The notes under the pieces were generated by a model. That model was not told where the DNA came from and made no database searches. It saw only the letters and a program-made list of their open reading frames with translations. DNA of 16,329 nucleotides from Nanohaloarchaea archaeon PL-Br10_U2g5 (GTDB lineage Archaea > Halobacteriota > Halobacteria > Halobacteriales > Haloferacaceae): assembly GCA_001564205.1 (NCBI GenBank), contig LKMY01000017.1, forward strand, positions 1-16,329, written 5' to 3'. Positions 7,981-14,591 of this stretch are shown in pieces. The translations under genes were made by a program, and so were the position numbers. Positions within the stretch are counted from its first letter, which is position 1, and the number at the start of each line of letters is the position of its first letter.

Positions 7981-9042
7981 CTAGTCGCCGCCGGTGTCCG
8001 TTCGGGCCGTGTGTGAGTGCCGGCGGCGCCGCCCGACGCAATTCATGAGTTCGCCCGCGAGTTCACCGAACAGGTCAGCGACGGCTGTCCCTGCAAGAAC
8101 GATCGGCTTGCCGGCTTCGCCGGCTTCTCCGACGGCCGGATCGAGCGGGATCCGACCCAACACGGGTACGTCGAACTCCGCGGCCAGCTTCGCCCCGCCG
8201 CCGGCCCGGAAGATCTCGTGGTTCTCACCGCAGTTCGAACAGACGAACGCACTCATGTTTTCGACGATTCCGAATACCTCGGCGTCGTGGTCGTCGAACA
8301 GCCGAACTCCCTTTCGAGCGTTGTCGAGGGCGACGTCTTGTGGCGTCGTAACGACAACCGACCCAAGCACGGGCATCTGTTGGAGCATCGTCAGCTGCGC
8401 GTCGCCGGTTCCGGGCGGCAAGTCGACGATCAGATACTCGAGCTGTCCCCAGTTGACATCGCGGTACAGCTCCGTGAGCGTCTGGTCGACCATCGATCCG
8501 CGCCAGATAACCGGCAGCTCCTCGTCGACCAGAAACCCGACGCTCATGAGTTTCATCCCGTGAGCCTCGACTGGGACGATCTGCCGGTTTCGGTCCGCTC
8601 GCACCGGCTCGTCTTGAACGCCCAGCATTCTGGGAACGTTTGGGCCGTACACGTCGGCATCGAACAGACCGACTGCGGCCCCGCGGTCCGCGATACTCGC
8701 AGCGAGGTTGACGGCAATGGTGCTCTTTCCGACCCCACCTTTGCCGGAGGAGACCGCAATCACGATCGGTCCCGCCGTTGCTGGCGTGTCGTCGTCGATG
8801 TCGACCGAAAGTTCCGGTTCGAAACCGGCCGATTCGACGGTCGCTCGAACCTCCGCTACCAACTCCGTCTCGGCCGGCGAGTACGGCGCCCCGAGGGCCA
8901 GCGGCACGGCGGCCGTCTCGTCGTCGACGCTGATCTCACCGACGAGTCCTTGCGAGACGATGTCCGTCCCCCCGTGTCCATCGTCGATCAGGGGCTCCGG
9001 CGTCTCGACCGCCGACAGCCGTTCACGAATCGAACTGCTCAC
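7981..9042 (-). CDS. mrp: Mrp/NBP35-family Fe-S cluster carrier ATPase
   Basis: This 353-aa cytosolic P-loop ATPase of the Mrp/ApbC/NBP35 group assembles and transfers [4Fe-4S] clusters to apo-proteins. Residues about 25-85 correspond to the N-terminal MIP18/DUF59 domain, although its usual CP motif is replaced here by SP (S55-P56). The deviant Walker A SGKGGVGKST spans 99-108, FDADVYGPNVP follows at 127-137, LIVDLPPGTGD sits at 204-214, and the cluster-binding pair C268-x2-C271 lies in FVCSNCGENHEIF. The Arg/His-rich C-terminal tail is variable. Its start overlaps the stop of the preceding 128-aa gene as ATGA, so the two are translationally coupled. The pair points away from the molybdoenzyme operon across a shared control region. 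I infer it may mature that Fe-S-rich enzyme, but it could equally serve general Fe-S delivery. Confidence 0.93.
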   Translation of the reverse strand: MSSSIRERLSAVETPEPLIDDGHGGTDIVSQGLVGEISVDDETAAVPLALGAPYSPAETELVAEVRATVESAGFEPELSVDIDDDTPATAGPIVIAVSSGKGGVGKSTIAVNLAASIADRGAAVGLFDADVYGPNVPRMLGVQDEPVRADRNRQIVPVEAHGMKLMSVGFLVDEELPVIWRGSMVDQTLTELYRDVNWGQLEYLIVDLPPGTGDAQLTMLQQMPVLGSVVVTTPQDVALDNARKGVRLFDDHDAEVFGIVENMSAFVCSNCGENHEIFRAGGGAKLAAEFDVPVLGRIPLDPAVGEAGEAGKPIVLAGTAVADLFGELAGELMNCVGRRRRHSHTARTDTGGD

Positions 9043-9425
9043 AGCAGTTCCTCCGGAATCGGCGGAAGCTCATCACATGGCGATGGTTCAGTCGGCTCGT
9101 GGTCGGCAGCGTCACTGAGTCGAATACCGGATCGTTCCCACAGGTGGGCCTCAAGTCCGGCCGTAACCTCTGTGAGTGCCTCTTTCGCGCTGGTATGGAC
9201 GCTGCTGTTCACGAACGCCCCTCGCTTCTCGGCAGACTGAAAGCCGAAGATCAACCGAACTTCGGGAGACTCCCTGTCGCTGTTGCGGTGGACGTGAAAG
9301 CTCGCAACGGCGTCGTGACTCGCCCACGTGACGCTGTTTTGTGCGAGCCAGCGGTTGTACTCGCTTCGACAGGCGCCGATAACGTCGAACTGAATCTCGT
9401 AGCTGTATGGTGCCGGCGGCGTCAT
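9039..9425 (-). CDS. Conserved hypothetical protein, possible ferredoxin-like alpha/beta fold
   Basis: I do not recognise this 128-aa protein with certainty. Its sequence reads as strand (YSYEIQFDVIGA), helix (SEYNRWLAQNSVTWASH), strand (VASFHVHRN), strand (PEVRLIFGFQS), long helix (about 70-95) and a Glu/Pro-rich C-terminal tail. That order resembles the beta-alpha-beta-beta-alpha half of dimeric alpha/beta-barrel proteins (antibiotic-biosynthesis-monooxygenase or EthD-like fold), but no catalytic residue can be assigned. There is a single Cys near residue 19 and another in the tail. The frame is closed upstream by an in-frame stop 10 codons before the ATG at 9425, so this start is fixed. 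Its stop overlaps the mrp start (ATGA), and it is divergent from the molybdoenzyme operon, which suggests a linked function. Confidence 0.7.
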   Translation of the reverse strand: MTPPAPYSYEIQFDVIGACRSEYNRWLAQNSVTWASHDAVASFHVHRNSDRESPEVRLIFGFQSAEKRGAFVNSSVHTSAKEALTEVTAGLEAHLWERSGIRLSDAADHEPTEPSPCDELPPIPEELL

Positions 9426-9644
9426 TTGTGTGCACCACCCAGACGAAGGAGTTCAACTCGTGAGGCGGCACACCGAAGGGTGAATACTTCCTTGACGCTC
9501 CGTGACTGATACTGTTGGCTCATGGCTACGAGATACGGGCCGCCTCCCCATCGCTCTGTGGCTCAACTGTAGAAGGTTTTAATTATCAGCTATCGTTCGT
9601 CCGGGCGGATGAATTATAATATTTTTATGCCTTAGATTGGTGTG

Positions 9645-9650
9645 TATAAA
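9645..9650 (+). promoter_or_regulatory. TATA box of the molybdoenzyme operon
   Basis: TATAAA on the plus strand. A transcript starting about 25 nt downstream (near 9672) would have a leader of about 30 nt that includes the strong Shine-Dalgarno sequence at 9682. This is unlike the leaderless promoters elsewhere in the window. Confidence 0.65.
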
Positions 9651-9681
9651 GCCTTCACCACTGGAGAGTGACGCCTACTGG

Positions 9682-9689
9682 GGAGGTGA
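9682..9689 (+). promoter_or_regulatory. Full Shine-Dalgarno sequence with unusually long spacing
   Basis: GGAGGTGA is a complete complement to the archaeal 16S rRNA 3' end. It lies 14 nt from the ATG at 9704, longer than usual, and the spacer contains three tandem GATA units. No other in-frame start closer to the site exists. Confidence 0.6.
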
Positions 9690-9703
9690 ACAGATAGATA
9701 GAT

Positions 9704-9964
9704 ATGAGTGATCCGGACCTTGCACCGTCGGAACTGAGTCAGGCGGACACCGACACCACTCCGGTAGATATCGTCGACGATCTATCGGACGTCCCCGACG
9801 ACTGTCCGTACGATCAGGAGCTGGGTCGGCGGATGGGGATCGACGCCATGCGCGTCGCCAACGGCGAGCTGGACGAACGGGAGTTCCACGAGAAGTACGA
9901 GGACGAGCTCATCGCAGAGTTCGGCGACGAGTACACGCCTGCAGCGGTGATGAGCCGTGAGTAG
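9704..9964 (+). CDS. Small acidic protein like the haloarchaeal 4Fe-4S ferredoxin N-terminal domain
   Basis: This 86-aa, very acidic, soluble protein has one cysteine (C34) and therefore no Fe-S cluster of its own. The block YDQELGRRMGIDAMRVANGELDEREFHEKYEDELIAEFG (about 36-74, predicted helical) resembles the segment found at the N-terminus of haloarchaeal DMSO-reductase-type ferredoxin and molybdoenzyme subunits, where it precedes a twin-arginine motif. Here it is a separate gene. It is the first gene of the operon, behind a TATA box and a full Shine-Dalgarno. It overlaps the catalytic-subunit gene by 8 nt, shifted by +1 relative to its own frame, so translation is probably coupled. Family resemblance is from memory of such proteins. 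A role in assembly or export of the reductase is inference. Confidence 0.75.
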   Translation: MSDPDLAPSELSQADTDTTPVDIVDDLSDVPDDCPYDQELGRRMGIDAMRVANGELDEREFHEKYEDELIAEFGDEYTPAAVMSRE

Positions 9965-12299
9965 CGAGTCAGGGGACGGGCTGACCCGCCGCTCGCTACT
10001 GAAAACCGGTGGAAGTGTGGCAACGGCGGCGGCTCTCGGCGGCTGCGTGTCAGACACGACTGAACGTCTTGGGATCGGGACGACGGACCGAACGGCAACA
10101 CCGATCGCCGATGCCGAGACCGCGTTCGGCAACTGCTGGATGTGCTGTCACAACTGCGCACAAGAGGTCAGCGTGACTGACGACGGCACCGTCGTCGGTA
10201 TTACGGGTGTCGACGGCAATCCGCGCGGAAGTGCCGGCCCCGGAACCGAGGGGACGCTGTGTCCAAAGGGGTTAGCGCAACTCGACAAAACCCACGACCC
10301 CGAGCGGATCAAACAGCCGTACGTCCGGGTGGATGGCGAACTCCGGGAAGCGAGCTGGGAGGAAGCGTTCGAGTACACCGCCGAGCGGCTTCAGGAGTTC
10401 GACGAGGAACACGGCGCCGAGACGTTTCTGGACGCCGGGAGCTGGGCCGAAACGCCGATCTTCCGAACGATCTGGCGCGACCTCTACGGCACGCCAGAGC
10501 GGATCGGTCGCGGCGTCCACGTCTGTGCGGGACCGACGTTCGTCACCGGCGGCATGATGGGCGTCGGGTCGAACACCCGGATCCCGGATTACCAGCACTC
10601 GGAGTATCTTCTCATGTGGGGTCGCAACCCGCTCGAGGCGTTTGCTGGGCAGTTCGAGGCCAAAGGGATTCTGAAAGCCATCGAAGAGAACGACGCGACA
10701 CTGGTCACTATCGACCCGCAGTACACCGAGACGGCTGAGAAATCAGATGAGTGGTTGCCGATTGAGCCGCGAACCGACGGCGCGCTCGCGCTGGCGATGG
10801 CCCACGTCATCATCGAGGAGGACCGTTACGACGCCGAGTTCGTTGAGAACCACACGTACGGCTTCGAGGCCTATCAGGAGGCCGTCGCCGATAAGACGCC
10901 CGAATGGGCGGCCGAGATAACTGGGATCGAAGCCGACACAATCCGGCAGATCGCCCGCGGGTTCGCCGAGGCGGCCCCGCGGGCGGGAATCTCGATCTGG
11001 ACCGGGACGGCTCAGCAGTCAAACGGGTTGAAAGCCTGTCAGAACATCACCGCGCTCAACGGCTTGGTCGGCAATATCGACCGACCCGGTGGACTACGAC
11101 TCTGGAAGGGAACGCCGACCGCCGACCCCTTCGAAGTCTGCGAGTGGACACCCGAGGAAAAGGGAACCTCCGAGACGATCCAGGGCGTCGACCTCCCGAA
11201 CAACGCTGCGGACAAGCAGAAGGCCCTCCATAAGTACGACGAGTACAGCGACTACCCGTTCCGTCACGTCGAGGGAATCGCACACAACCTCGTGCCTGAG
11301 ATGGTCGACAACGGCCATATCAACGGTATCTACTGTCACCACGACATGCCGCTGAAAGACGGCAACGCGGATGCGTGGATGGATGCCCTCGAAAAGATGG
11401 ATCTCGTCATCGCCGTCGACGCCTACTGGAACGGTGTCACACGTAACGCTGACGTCGTTTTCGCGGATGCAACTCAGCTGGAGAAAGATACCGTCGGTAC
11501 CGGATCTTGGAGCGCCTACAGCGAACGTCAGTGGGTCATCGGCGGCAACGCCGCCACTGAGCCGCAGTTCAACACAAAACCCGATTGGGAGATCCTGACG
11601 GGGATCGCCGAGGCGATGGGTTGGGGTGAGTACTTCCCGTGGGCGAATCACGAAGCGTTTATCGACGACCAGCTGTCGGCGGTCGACCTCACTCTCGAAG
11701 AGCTCTGTAGTGGCGAGCAGAACTTCGAACTTGTCGGGGAGTACGGCTATGAGCAGTGGCGCGATCAAGAGGGCCCAGCGTTCAGCTTCGATCTCGATCA
11801 GGTTCAGCCGTTCGTCAGAGCCGCCGAAGAGGCAGGCATGGGGACGGCGCCTGAATGGCAGGCGCCGGGAACGTACGGCGACGAACGCAGCGAGGAGTAC
11901 CCACTGGAGTTCTTCGACATCCGGTCCGTGTTCTTCTCGCACGGCAGCGATCAGGGAATCGACCGCATGCTCGATCAGTTCGCCCGGAAGAACGACCTTG
12001 CCGACGAGGATTACCGCGGCAACTACCTCCATATCAATCCGGTCGACGCCGACGAGCGAGGCGTCGAGACCGGCGATATGGTAACCGTCAAATCGGCGAC
12101 CGGGAGCGGCGAGCTCATGGCCCACGTCACTGAGCTAATCCGTCCCGGCTTCGTGACCAGCGAATACGGCTTCGGAGCCGGCTCCGCCCAGCAGGACTAC
12201 GAGGGAATGAACACCATGACACTCCACGCCGAACAGATGGACCCGATCACGGGACAGCCGGACAGACACATTGCGGTCGATGTCGAGGGTGGTGTCTAA
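9957..12299 (+). CDS. Tat-exported molybdopterin oxidoreductase catalytic subunit (PsrA/PhsA-like)
   Basis: This is a 780-aa catalytic subunit of the DMSO-reductase superfamily. The GTG start at 9957 is essentially forced, because an in-frame stop ends at 9953 and any later start would lose the signal. The signal is TRRSLLK (10-16) with a hydrophobic stretch and lipobox LGGC (C30), so it is a Tat substrate and probably a lipoprotein on the outer face of the membrane. The Mo-bis-MGD domain's [4Fe-4S] ligands are C60, C63 and C67, plus C102 in LCPKG. The predicted Mo ligand is C190 in HVCAGPTF, as in periplasmic nitrate, polysulfide, thiosulfate and arsenate reductases, rather than the Ser of DMSO reductase. 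The C-terminal dinucleotide-binding region includes HINPVDADERGVETGD. Genes B, C and the chaperone follow directly. The substrate cannot be read from sequence: polysulfide, thiosulfate, tetrathionate and arsenate all remain open. Confidence 0.88.
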   Translation: MSSESGDGLTRRSLLKTGGSVATAAALGGCVSDTTERLGIGTTDRTATPIADAETAFGNCWMCCHNCAQEVSVTDDGTVVGITGVDGNPRGSAGPGTEGTLCPKGLAQLDKTHDPERIKQPYVRVDGELREASWEEAFEYTAERLQEFDEEHGAETFLDAGSWAETPIFRTIWRDLYGTPERIGRGVHVCAGPTFVTGGMMGVGSNTRIPDYQHSEYLLMWGRNPLEAFAGQFEAKGILKAIEENDATLVTIDPQYTETAEKSDEWLPIEPRTDGALALAMAHVIIEEDRYDAEFVENHTYGFEAYQEAVADKTPEWAAEITGIEADTIRQIARGFAEAAPRAGISIWTGTAQQSNGLKACQNITALNGLVGNIDRPGGLRLWKGTPTADPFEVCEWTPEEKGTSETIQGVDLPNNAADKQKALHKYDEYSDYPFRHVEGIAHNLVPEMVDNGHINGIYCHHDMPLKDGNADAWMDALEKMDLVIAVDAYWNGVTRNADVVFADATQLEKDTVGTGSWSAYSERQWVIGGNAATEPQFNTKPDWEILTGIAEAMGWGEYFPWANHEAFIDDQLSAVDLTLEELCSGEQNFELVGEYGYEQWRDQEGPAFSFDLDQVQPFVRAAEEAGMGTAPEWQAPGTYGDERSEEYPLEFFDIRSVFFSHGSDQGIDRMLDQFARKNDLADEDYRGNYLHINPVDADERGVETGDMVTVKSATGSGELMAHVTELIRPGFVTSEYGFGAGSAQQDYEGMNTMTLHAEQMDPITGQPDRHIAVDVEGGV

Positions 12300-12300
12300 C

Positions 12301-12903
12301 ATGGGAGAACAGTGGGCGTTCTACTTCGATACCGAGAAGTGCATCGGCTGTCACGCCTGCTCGGTGTCGTGTACGCAACGACACGGCCGTGACTCAGATC
12401 AGGACGAATGGCGAACGGTGAAGAACGTCACGACAGGGTCGTTCCCGGACGTGAGTTCCCTCCCGATATCGATGTCGTGTATGCACTGTGCGGACGCGCC
12501 CTGCGAGAAGGTGTGTCCGTGCAACTCGATCGAAAAGCGCGAGGAAGACGGTATCGTGACTGTCGACCGAGATAGCTGCATCGGCTGTCACTACTGTGGG
12601 TGGGCCTGTCCGTACGGCGCACCCACCTACGACGACGGCGGAATCATGTCGAAGTGTAACTTGTGTCTCGGCGAAGGCCCCGGCGGCGGCCACGACGTGC
12701 CGCCACGAAGCAAACAGGAAGATGGCGGATCGACGCCGGCATGTGTCGACAACTGCGTCGGCGACGCGATCAAGGCCGGGCCAGTTAGCGAACTGAAAGA
12801 GCAGGCCTCTGCGTCGGCGATGAAAGCGTTCGCTCAAGAACCGGCAAACGTCATCGTTGAAGCGGACAGGGACGGCGACGATGCGTTCCCGTACGAGGCG
12901 TGA
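12301..12903 (+). CDS. Four-cluster ferredoxin subunit of the molybdoenzyme (PsrB/DmsB type)
   Basis: This 200-aa electron-transfer subunit passes electrons between the membrane subunit and the Mo subunit. Sixteen cysteines in four groups are expected for this family and are visible: C14-x2-C17-x2-C20-x3-C24, then C60-x2-C63-x4-C68-x3-C72, then C93-x2-C96-x2-C99-x3-C103, and C119-x2-C122 with C148-x3-C152. This pattern gives four [4Fe-4S] clusters. No signal peptide is present, so it should be exported by hitch-hiking with the Tat-carrying catalytic subunit. I use the ATG at 12301, which directly follows the previous stop. An in-frame extension to 12271 would overlap the catalytic gene and adds no ferredoxin sequence. 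The acidic C-terminal tail is haloarchaeal in style. Confidence 0.95.
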   Translation: MGEQWAFYFDTEKCIGCHACSVSCTQRHGRDSDQDEWRTVKNVTTGSFPDVSSLPISMSCMHCADAPCEKVCPCNSIEKREEDGIVTVDRDSCIGCHYCGWACPYGAPTYDDGGIMSKCNLCLGEGPGGGHDVPPRSKQEDGGSTPACVDNCVGDAIKAGPVSELKEQASASAMKAFAQEPANVIVEADRDGDDAFPYEA

Positions 12904-12909
12904 TACCCT

Positions 12910-13935
12910 ATGATACTAACAGGAGCTTGGTGGGTTGGGTCGGGCCACTGGGACATCTTCGTGGCGATCTACCTCTTTTTAGGTGGGATCGCTGGCGGGG
13001 CGTTCCTGGTGGCGTCGATCACTGAGTGGCTCGGTGACTGCAACCCCAACAGCGAGGGCTACGGTGTCGTCACCCGCTGGGGATGGACCCTGTCGTTCAC
13101 GACGATTGTCGCCGGCTCGTGGACGCTGTTGGCACATCTGTCGGGGCCGTTCCTGCGGGCGTTCATGTTCCCGGTGCGGTTTACCAACTGGTCGTCGTGG
13201 ATGGCAATCGGCACCTGGGTTGTCGTCGCCTTCAGCGTGGTCGTGATGGCTCGGATGATCTGGGCCACCTTCGGTACGGAAGCTGTCGACGACGCAAGTG
13301 GGCTGCCGAGACACATCGTCGACCGAGTTGGGTTCGGACTGACTGATCTGGTCGACCGCGTGGCCGACCTCACGCGGCCAACTGGTCTGGCTCGCAAGGT
13401 GACGAGCGTCGTTGGCGTCGGGCTGGCGATCCTGCTGGTCATCTACACCGCGCTGCTGTTGAGCGCAGTCGGCTGGAACGTTCCGCTGTGGAACGAGGCG
13501 TTGTTGCCGCCGCTGTTCGTCGCCAGTGGGTTTTCGGCTGGTATCGCGATGGTCATCGCGGTCACTTACCAGATGCACGATCTCGACAGCCGTCTCGTCC
13601 ACCGCTTCGCCAAGCTCGACGACGCGGTGATTGTCGTCGAAATCGGCGTGCTTGCCGCGCTGCTGTACACGCTGTCGAGCGGCGGTCTCACTGCATCCGA
13701 AACACTGACCAACCTCACCAGTGGAGTCGGCCTGCTGCTGTTTGTCGGGGTCGTTGCGGGTGGCCTGCTCGCACCGCTGGCTATCTCGGCGGCACAACAA
13801 CTGGCCGACGAGGCGAGCATGCTGGCAACGAAGCGCGTGACGACGATGAAGTTCGGGCTGGTCATCGCCGGCTCGTTCATGCTCCGGGTGTTATTGGTGT
13901 TCACAGCGGTCCAACAGCCGATAGTCGCGGTCTAA
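12910..13935 (+). CDS. nrfD: NrfD/PsrC-family membrane subunit (quinol oxidation)
   Basis: This 341-aa integral membrane subunit is expected to oxidise menaquinol and pass electrons to the ferredoxin subunit. There are eight hydrophobic segments, roughly 16-40, 60-82, 95-116, 157-180, 195-220, 235-255, 272-298 and 312-338. The first carries YLFLGGIAGGAFLVA, the NrfD/PsrC hallmark. The helix count matches PsrC-like proteins and argues against the DmsC family, which is unrelated in sequence. The long loop near 117-155 is charged and cytoplasmic or external depending on topology. It begins 6 bp after the ferredoxin gene, so it is co-transcribed. It contains no haem-binding signature that I can see. 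Whether it pumps protons cannot be decided from sequence. Confidence 0.92.
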   Translation: MILTGAWWVGSGHWDIFVAIYLFLGGIAGGAFLVASITEWLGDCNPNSEGYGVVTRWGWTLSFTTIVAGSWTLLAHLSGPFLRAFMFPVRFTNWSSWMAIGTWVVVAFSVVVMARMIWATFGTEAVDDASGLPRHIVDRVGFGLTDLVDRVADLTRPTGLARKVTSVVGVGLAILLVIYTALLLSAVGWNVPLWNEALLPPLFVASGFSAGIAMVIAVTYQMHDLDSRLVHRFAKLDDAVIVVEIGVLAALLYTLSSGGLTASETLTNLTSGVGLLLFVGVVAGGLLAPLAISAAQQLADEASMLATKRVTTMKFGLVIAGSFMLRVLLVFTAVQQPIVAV

Positions 13936-13960
13936 TCGCTCCGGAATTCGCCACTCACAA

Positions 13961-14536
13961 ATGAACCAACGATACGCAGACCTGTACACAGTGTTAGCAA
14001 CGTGTTTTCAACACCCAGACGACGCGTTCGTCGCGGCCGTCGATGACGGCACACTCGCTACGACGATCGAAGGCTGTGCCCAACAACTGGGGCTGGCAGC
14101 TGTTGAATCCCCGCCCGAGTTTGAGCAGTCACCACAAGAGGCGTATCTCCGGACATTCGAAGCGTTCGATGGCGAGTACGCACCACCGGCCGAATCGGCC
14201 TACGAGGCGTGGTGGGACGGCGACGAGCGAGGCATCCTCGCTGGACCGCCAGCCAGCGATATGCAGCGGCGATACGAGGCGATAGACGCCGAGATACCGG
14301 CAGCCTACCCGGCAGATCATATTTCGTTGCTGTTGGAGTACGGCGGACTTCTCTTAGAGACCTCGTCGCTCGCCGAGTACGCCCGGTTCCACGACGAGCA
14401 TTACGAATGGATTCCGTCGTTCCGTGAACGCGTCGAAGCGACCTCTCGGTCGCCGTTTTACTGCTGGGCTGTTCAGACCCTGAATCGAGTCACGACCGCG
14501 GCCCACTCGTCGATCGGCGAGCAGCGAGGACGGTGA
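13961..14536 (+). CDS. torD: TorD/DmsD-family molybdoenzyme chaperone
   Basis: This 191-aa cytosolic, mostly helical protein is of the TorD/DmsD/NarJ chaperone family. Such proteins bind the Tat signal of the apo-molybdoenzyme, protect it and promote cofactor insertion before export. The family core is visible: YPADHISLLLEYGGLLLE (116-133; the consensus DHxxxxLxF/Y is at D119-H120), then ARFHDEHYEWIPSFRERV (141-158) and SPFYCWAVQTL (164-174). The N-terminus MNQRYADLYTVLATCFQHPD is the usual first helix. It is the last gene of the operon, 25 bp after the NrfD gene, in keeping with dedicated service to this enzyme. A hairpin follows 6 bp after its stop. Confidence in the family is high, and the client (the Mo subunit here) is inferred from context. 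Confidence 0.9.
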   Translation: MNQRYADLYTVLATCFQHPDDAFVAAVDDGTLATTIEGCAQQLGLAAVESPPEFEQSPQEAYLRTFEAFDGEYAPPAESAYEAWWDGDERGILAGPPASDMQRRYEAIDAEIPAAYPADHISLLLEYGGLLLETSSLAEYARFHDEHYEWIPSFRERVEATSRSPFYCWAVQTLNRVTTAAHSSIGEQRGR

Positions 14537-14542
14537 CTATAC

Positions 14543-14571
14543 GGTCCCCGACTGCCTTCGATGCGGGGACC
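14543..14571. terminator. Hairpin between convergent torD-like and regulator genes
   Basis: GGTCCCCG and CGGGGACC form a perfect 8-bp stem with a 13-nt loop in the 55-bp gap between the two converging genes. It is a reasonable bidirectional transcript end, but there is no T-run, and archaeal termination usually relies on one, so this is tentative. Confidence 0.35.
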
Positions 14572-14591
14572 TCCGGATGGCCGACCGGCGA

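Larger units (their letters stand above)
9426..9703. promoter_or_regulatory. Divergent control region of the mrp pair and the molybdoenzyme operon
   Basis: This 278-bp region contains no gene I can support. From about 9574 to 9650 it becomes markedly AT-rich against a GC-rich background: TTTTAATTA, ATTATAAT (itself a perfect palindrome) and ATTTTTATG occur before the TATAAA at 9645. This is what one expects of a regulated archaeal promoter with activator sites upstream of the TATA box. The minus-strand mrp pair has no clear TATA at the leaderless distance. The minus-strand AATTAAAACC around 9575-9584 is a distant candidate. Confidence 0.6.

Noticed and set aside
8017..9240. 407-codon plus-strand frame antisense to mrp and the 128-aa gene
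   Set aside because: Shadow of the Mrp gene, whose Walker and CxxC motifs are on the minus strand.
11094..12125. 343-codon minus-strand frame within the molybdoenzyme gene
   Set aside because: Antisense shadow of a well-defined catalytic subunit, with no recognisable domain or start signal.
12979..13800. 273-codon minus-strand frame antisense to the NrfD-type gene
   Set aside because: Gln/Arg-rich mirror of hydrophobic codons, a typical artefact opposite membrane-protein genes.
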